Of a DNA stretch of 11,251 bases, positions 8,336 to 11,251 are shown in pieces. Made by a program: the position numbers and the translations under genes. This DNA is from Tieghemiomyces parasiticus (lineage: Eukaryota; Kickxellomycota; Dimargaritomycetes; Dimargaritales; Dimargaritaceae), in contig JANBPT010001288.1 of assembly GCA_027575765.1 (NCBI GenBank), forward strand, positions 1-11,251, read 5' to 3'. The notes beneath the pieces are model-generated. The model was not told the DNA's origin. It did not search any database and was given only the letters and a program-made list of their open reading frames with translations. Position 1 is the first letter of the stretch. Every line of letters begins with the position of its first letter.

Positions 8336-8345
8336 ATCACGTGAT
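8336..8345. promoter_or_regulatory. ATCACGTGAT palindrome upstream of COQ5
   Basis: This is the same 10-bp palindrome as at 4339-4348. It lies 361 bp upstream of the COQ5 ATG and about 556 bp upstream of the plus-strand gene. In several fungi Cbf1-type factors bind TCACGTGA upstream of respiratory and sulfur genes. A role in controlling the ubiquinone gene is plausible but inferred. Confidence 0.45.
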
Positions 8346-8856
8346 TCGTACAAGCCCCATTGGCGGTGGGCCGTGTCTTGTTGGATAGGGCCTGCCACTG
8401 GCTCCGCACATGTATGGACTAGCCGACGGGTTAGTTCGCCGTGACGACTGCCACGGGTGAAGGGGTATATCGAAAGTACGACGGCTTGATAGCTACCCTC
8501 CATCCCGCTGCCGTCTCGCCGAACGTCTGCTGACGCGGCGGCTCTCCTCGCGTTCTGTTTCAAGCCTCTCGCCACTGGCGACCAGCCAAGTACAAGGTTA
8601 CTCCAACTCAGACTGAAGGGTGGTACGATAGCCGCTGGTGGCACCACCGCGCGAGCCTGCAGGCCATGAAGCAGGACTAAAGAAGAGCGATGAGCCGCAC
8701 CACCGCTTGAAGACACCTCTCCTTTTTTTTTGGTATAAGTAGACCCCATCAACTACCGAGACCCTCCGTCGCGCACTTCTGCAGTACTTGTTATCCATTG
8801 ATCGATGCCACTACCACCGTAGCCCGCTCCCTTATTCATCTTGATTATTTTATACC

Positions 8857-8864
8857 TATTTAAG
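8857..8864 (+). promoter_or_regulatory. TATA-like element before the F-box-like gene
   Basis: TATTTAAG lies 37 bp before the ATG at 8901, in an AT-rich patch. If it is the TATA box, the leader would be very short; TATAAGT at 8734-8740 is the alternative, about 160 bp upstream of the ATG. Neither can be confirmed from sequence. Confidence 0.3.
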
Positions 8865-8900
8865 TACTTACCTCGGCTGTCTGAGCGTACACATACGAAG

Positions 8901-10474
8901 ATGAGGCTGTTGAGTATAATTCTGCTCGGGGTGGCTGTCACCGGTGCGGCTTCAACCAGAGACTGGGCCGGCCTCCCGGCGGAGATCGTCATAGCGGTCG
9001 CTGACAAGCTCGATCCCCCATCGCTGCAGGCTACGTTGTCCACCTGCCATAATTGGCAGCGCTGCTCTGCTGCATCAACCTTAAGAAGGCGTCTAAAGGT
9101 AATTGCATGGCAAATAGCTTCACAAGAGTCTCTGGGCTGTGTGCAATAGGCTGACCGCGAGAATTTCCCTTTACATGGCACACTAACCGCTCTCCGCGAT
9201 AGCCAGACGTGCGGTGGCGCATAGTTTACCTTAGTCGTACCTCACTCAGGTGTAAATTCATTAACATATTTCAACCTGCGCAATCACCCCTCTATGGTAC
9301 CCTGGTATCAATTTCTCAGAGCCTGTCCGACTTATCTCAGCAGCTCCGGGCGTATCTACCTGCTAACCTACCGCACGACCAACCTCTCCAGTCTCCCAGT
9401 CGGATTGAAACTGCTACCGATGCCAGCGACGGAACTTCGCGAGTGTTCCATCACGCCCGGTCCTTCCTCACGCCGTTCCTCCGCACCGTCTTCTACCAAC
9501 ACTTTCTGCTGCAGCCGATCCAGGACCGCCGATTTTCGGCCCAGGGTAATATGACCCGAACATACCCGAGTACTCAACTTGGCCTAGCCCCCATTTTCGT
9601 AGCTCCTGGAGGCGACCAGACGGAAGCGGTGGTCCCAGACTCCGAGCTTGACTCCCACCTACGTTCGCTAGTCCGGCGCTTCCGCAGTGAGCGACTGGTC
9701 CGGTGGTCGGCAACTAAAATCATTGACTTCCGCGACGAGCTGGCGCGCATCAATAGCACATTGTCTGTGCTCTCCCTGGAAAAGCCCAACTTGAATTTGG
9801 ACTTGGCAACCACCAACCCCGTAGCATTCGCCATCTCCACGGAGAATACCCAGCTTCTGCTTCGTCTCGCCGAGCTCACTCAGCGGCCAGCGTTCCGCAA
9901 CTATCTACACGCCCACCTCGCCGACCTGGTGCCTGAGTCCCATCGCCAGATGGCCGCTATGCTATGGCGGGATGAGGCCATGATTAGGGCAGAGAGCGAG
10001 AATAACCAGAGTGCCCTCACTGACGCTCATACAAGGATTTGGAAAATCCTTACCGGGGACCTACTCGAGGCTCTACCCGCCTTTTTCTCCCGGTCGGTTG
10101 CAGTTGCCCTGACGGCTCAGGGTAACGTGGAGAAGCTGCGCCGCCATTTGGAAGCCACCGAGTTTAGCCAGGGGGTCCCAGACGGCAGTTTGGGTGCCCA
10201 GGTGTTTATGCAGCTGATCCTAGCGGTAGCTGCCCAACGCAACCATACAGAGGTGCTACAGTACTTGTTGCCGCTGATGCAGCCTGGGGGTATAAATAAG
10301 GCATACAAGATGGCCCAGCTACACGGGTGGACCGCAGCTACTGGTACATTGGCACCGTTCACGGTGGACCTGGATGGGCTGCCCTACATGGCCACTATTG
10401 CCGACCATACGCGGTATCCTGCGATTTACTTGTATAACGACAAGCTAACTTTCCTCCACTACCAACATATCTAG
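8901..10474 (+). CDS. Predicted secreted protein with F-box-like and ankyrin-like segments, two exons
   Basis: No named family was recognised for the whole protein. The exons are 8901-9098 and 9203-10474, encoding 489 aa. The 104-nt intron has a GTAATT donor, an ACTAAC branch site at 9182-9187 and the acceptor GATAG, all in phase. Residues 1-18 look like a signal peptide (core LLSIILLGVAV, then TGAAS). Residues 25-65 fit the F-box pattern: LPAEIVIAVADKLDPPSLQ, a Cys at 49, W52, and an Arg/Leu-rich end. The middle is helical and Leu/Arg-rich. Residues about 364-448 resemble degenerate ankyrin repeats (AQGNVEKLRRHLE, then RNHTEVLQYLLPLM and AQLHGWTAATG). There are four N-X-S/T sequons (N182, N250, N334, N413). 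The ATG at 8901 has A at -3 and is the first ATG in frame. F-box proteins normally act in the cytosol as SCF adaptors, so the signal peptide is unexpected. The role is unknown. Confidence 0.78.
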
Positions 10475-10890
10475 ACAGGGTTGTTTTTATTAAATATAAC
10501 AATATTAGCCTTTAGGGTCAACCATGTTAAATGTCACTTTAACACGCGCATGTCATGGCACCCGCTTATATATCTAGTATATGTGTGGTCTCCATTCGAT
10601 GCCTGCAGTTACCGCGATCTCTACATGTGCCATAAAACTAATACAGTTGTGGTGTTTGACTATCAACAGCATATAAAAGTCGGTCAGGGACTTTTTTGGG
10701 GGGAATTTTATCGCTCCGAAGTGTGGCCTGGTAATCTCTACCTATTCTTAGTTCTATTCGTTATAGTTCATCTAAAAGTCCAAGGTAATGACTCTAAAGC
10801 GACATCGTCAGCTCACTCCTAGGCGGCTCATAGCCGTCAGGCAGTAGCAATCTGTCAGTCCTGTAATCCCCACGACTCGTCGACAACAAG
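10475..10890. other. AT-rich spacer downstream of the F-box-like gene
   Basis: The stretch presumably holds the 3' UTR of the upstream gene; ATTAAA lies at 10489-10494, very close to the stop. A canonical TATAAAAG sits at 10672-10679 on the plus strand without an obvious gene following it. An open frame at 10481-10822 lacks an ATG start, is rich in aromatic and hydrophobic residues and matches nothing known, so it is not called. Confidence 0.5.
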
Positions 10891-11251
10891 TGGTTCATAC
10901 TATCCCAGGTTTGGAGGGAGTGCTGTGCAGTGCGTCACCGACATGAACTGGAAGCTCCCATGGGGCCCTCTGGTCCGCAGCATCCCACCGGGTGAAATAG
11001 CCCACCCACTGCCAATGGACGCGGGACAGCGGTGGGGCACACTTTGCCGGTGGTCCGGTGACCTTGGGGATCCCCCACGGCTGCCTAATCGGCACGCATG
11101 ACCAGGGAGGAACCGGGACGGTGGGAAACATGCGCGTCGCCTGGGTAGCACTCGGCTCCAAGCCTGGAGCAGACGGCATCCCGCCATCCCACGGCCCCCT
11201 CAATGCCCGGGGCCACATGACGCATCCAAGCACCCTCGTCCGCCACCGCAT
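10891..11251. other. G+C-richer block at the right edge, unassigned
   Basis: Composition changes visibly from the AT-rich spacer to a GC-rich block. Frames on both strands stay open to the edge: on the minus strand 11251-10895, and on the plus strand a frame of about 83 codons with many Gly and Pro. A 52-codon frame with ATG also runs 10943-11101 on the plus strand. Competing open frames on both strands are expected from GC-rich DNA, so none is called. The block may be the end of another gene or of a mobile element. Confidence 0.35.

Larger units (their letters stand above)
7976..8900. other. Divergent intergenic region between COQ5 and the F-box-like gene
   Basis: This 925-nt gap should contain both the COQ5 promoter (leftward) and that of the rightward gene at 8901. 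It holds a G9 run (8235-8243), the palindrome ATCACGTGAT (8336-8345), a T9 run followed by GTATAAGT (8732-8740) and TATTTAAG (8857-8864). Minus-strand frames at 8318-8798 are rich in Arg, Ser and Ala, overlap each other and resemble nothing known, so they are not called. No RNA gene was seen. Confidence 0.5.

Noticed and set aside
8318..8798. Minus-strand frames of 144 and 66 codons between COQ5 and the F-box-like gene
   Set aside because: They overlap in different phases, show no recognisable domain or splice logic, and lie in what should be promoter DNA. A lineage-specific gene cannot be excluded.
10481..10822. 113-codon plus-strand frame after the F-box-like gene
   Set aside because: It starts with TTG, has no family resemblance and sits in AT-rich DNA next to a stop codon; more likely 3' UTR and spacer.
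10895..11251. 118-codon minus-strand frame reaching the window edge
   Set aside because: The Pro/Trp-rich translation looks like the antisense of GC-rich DNA, and a competing plus-strand frame is equally open. Not called without more sequence.
1..11251. tRNA genes, rRNA, CRISPR arrays, riboswitches
   Set aside because: No T-loop consensus pairs, regularly spaced short repeats or conserved aptamer cores were found on reading either strand.

Overview
The window looks like nuclear DNA of a fungus. It holds three conserved housekeeping genes, all on the minus strand: NUF2, OST1 and COQ5. Two of them are interrupted by short spliceosomal introns of 128-273 nt with GTAAGT/GTGAGT donors and CAG/TAG acceptors. 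Gene spacing is compact but not extreme. A fourth gene, on the plus strand, looks lineage-specific. The gene style and the secreted-protein candidate suggest an early-diverging fungus, possibly Kickxellomycotina/Zoopagomycota, but that placement is an inference and was not tested.

Layout. Positions 1-1750 contain no gene I can identify. They hold a tandem, intron-like repeat (copies at 1-118 and 225-343) with a more diverged third copy near 1098-1225; every copy ends in a splice-acceptor-like TTACAG. Positions 4064-1751 (minus) are the kinetochore gene NUF2, in six exons encoding 467 aa. Positions 6186-4564 (minus) are OST1 (ribophorin I), one exon encoding 540 aa. Positions 7975-6849 (minus) are COQ5, two exons encoding 308 aa. 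Positions 8901-10474 (plus) encode a 489-aa protein in two exons. It combines a signal peptide, an F-box-like segment and a helical, ankyrin-like C-terminal part. The right end (10475-11251) is an AT-rich spacer that gives way to a G+C-richer block running off the edge, with no assignable gene.

The housekeeping genes serve unrelated processes: spindle attachment, N-glycosylation in the ER, and ubiquinone synthesis in mitochondria. Their co-orientation is therefore probably just genome layout. NUF2 and COQ5 each carry the same perfect 10-bp palindrome ATCACGTGAT 275-360 bp upstream of the start codon, a candidate site for a bHLH factor such as Cbf1.

The most interesting items are the secretory-pathway F-box/ankyrin-like protein (8901-10474), the repeat family with conserved acceptor ends at the left, and the shared CACGTG palindromes.
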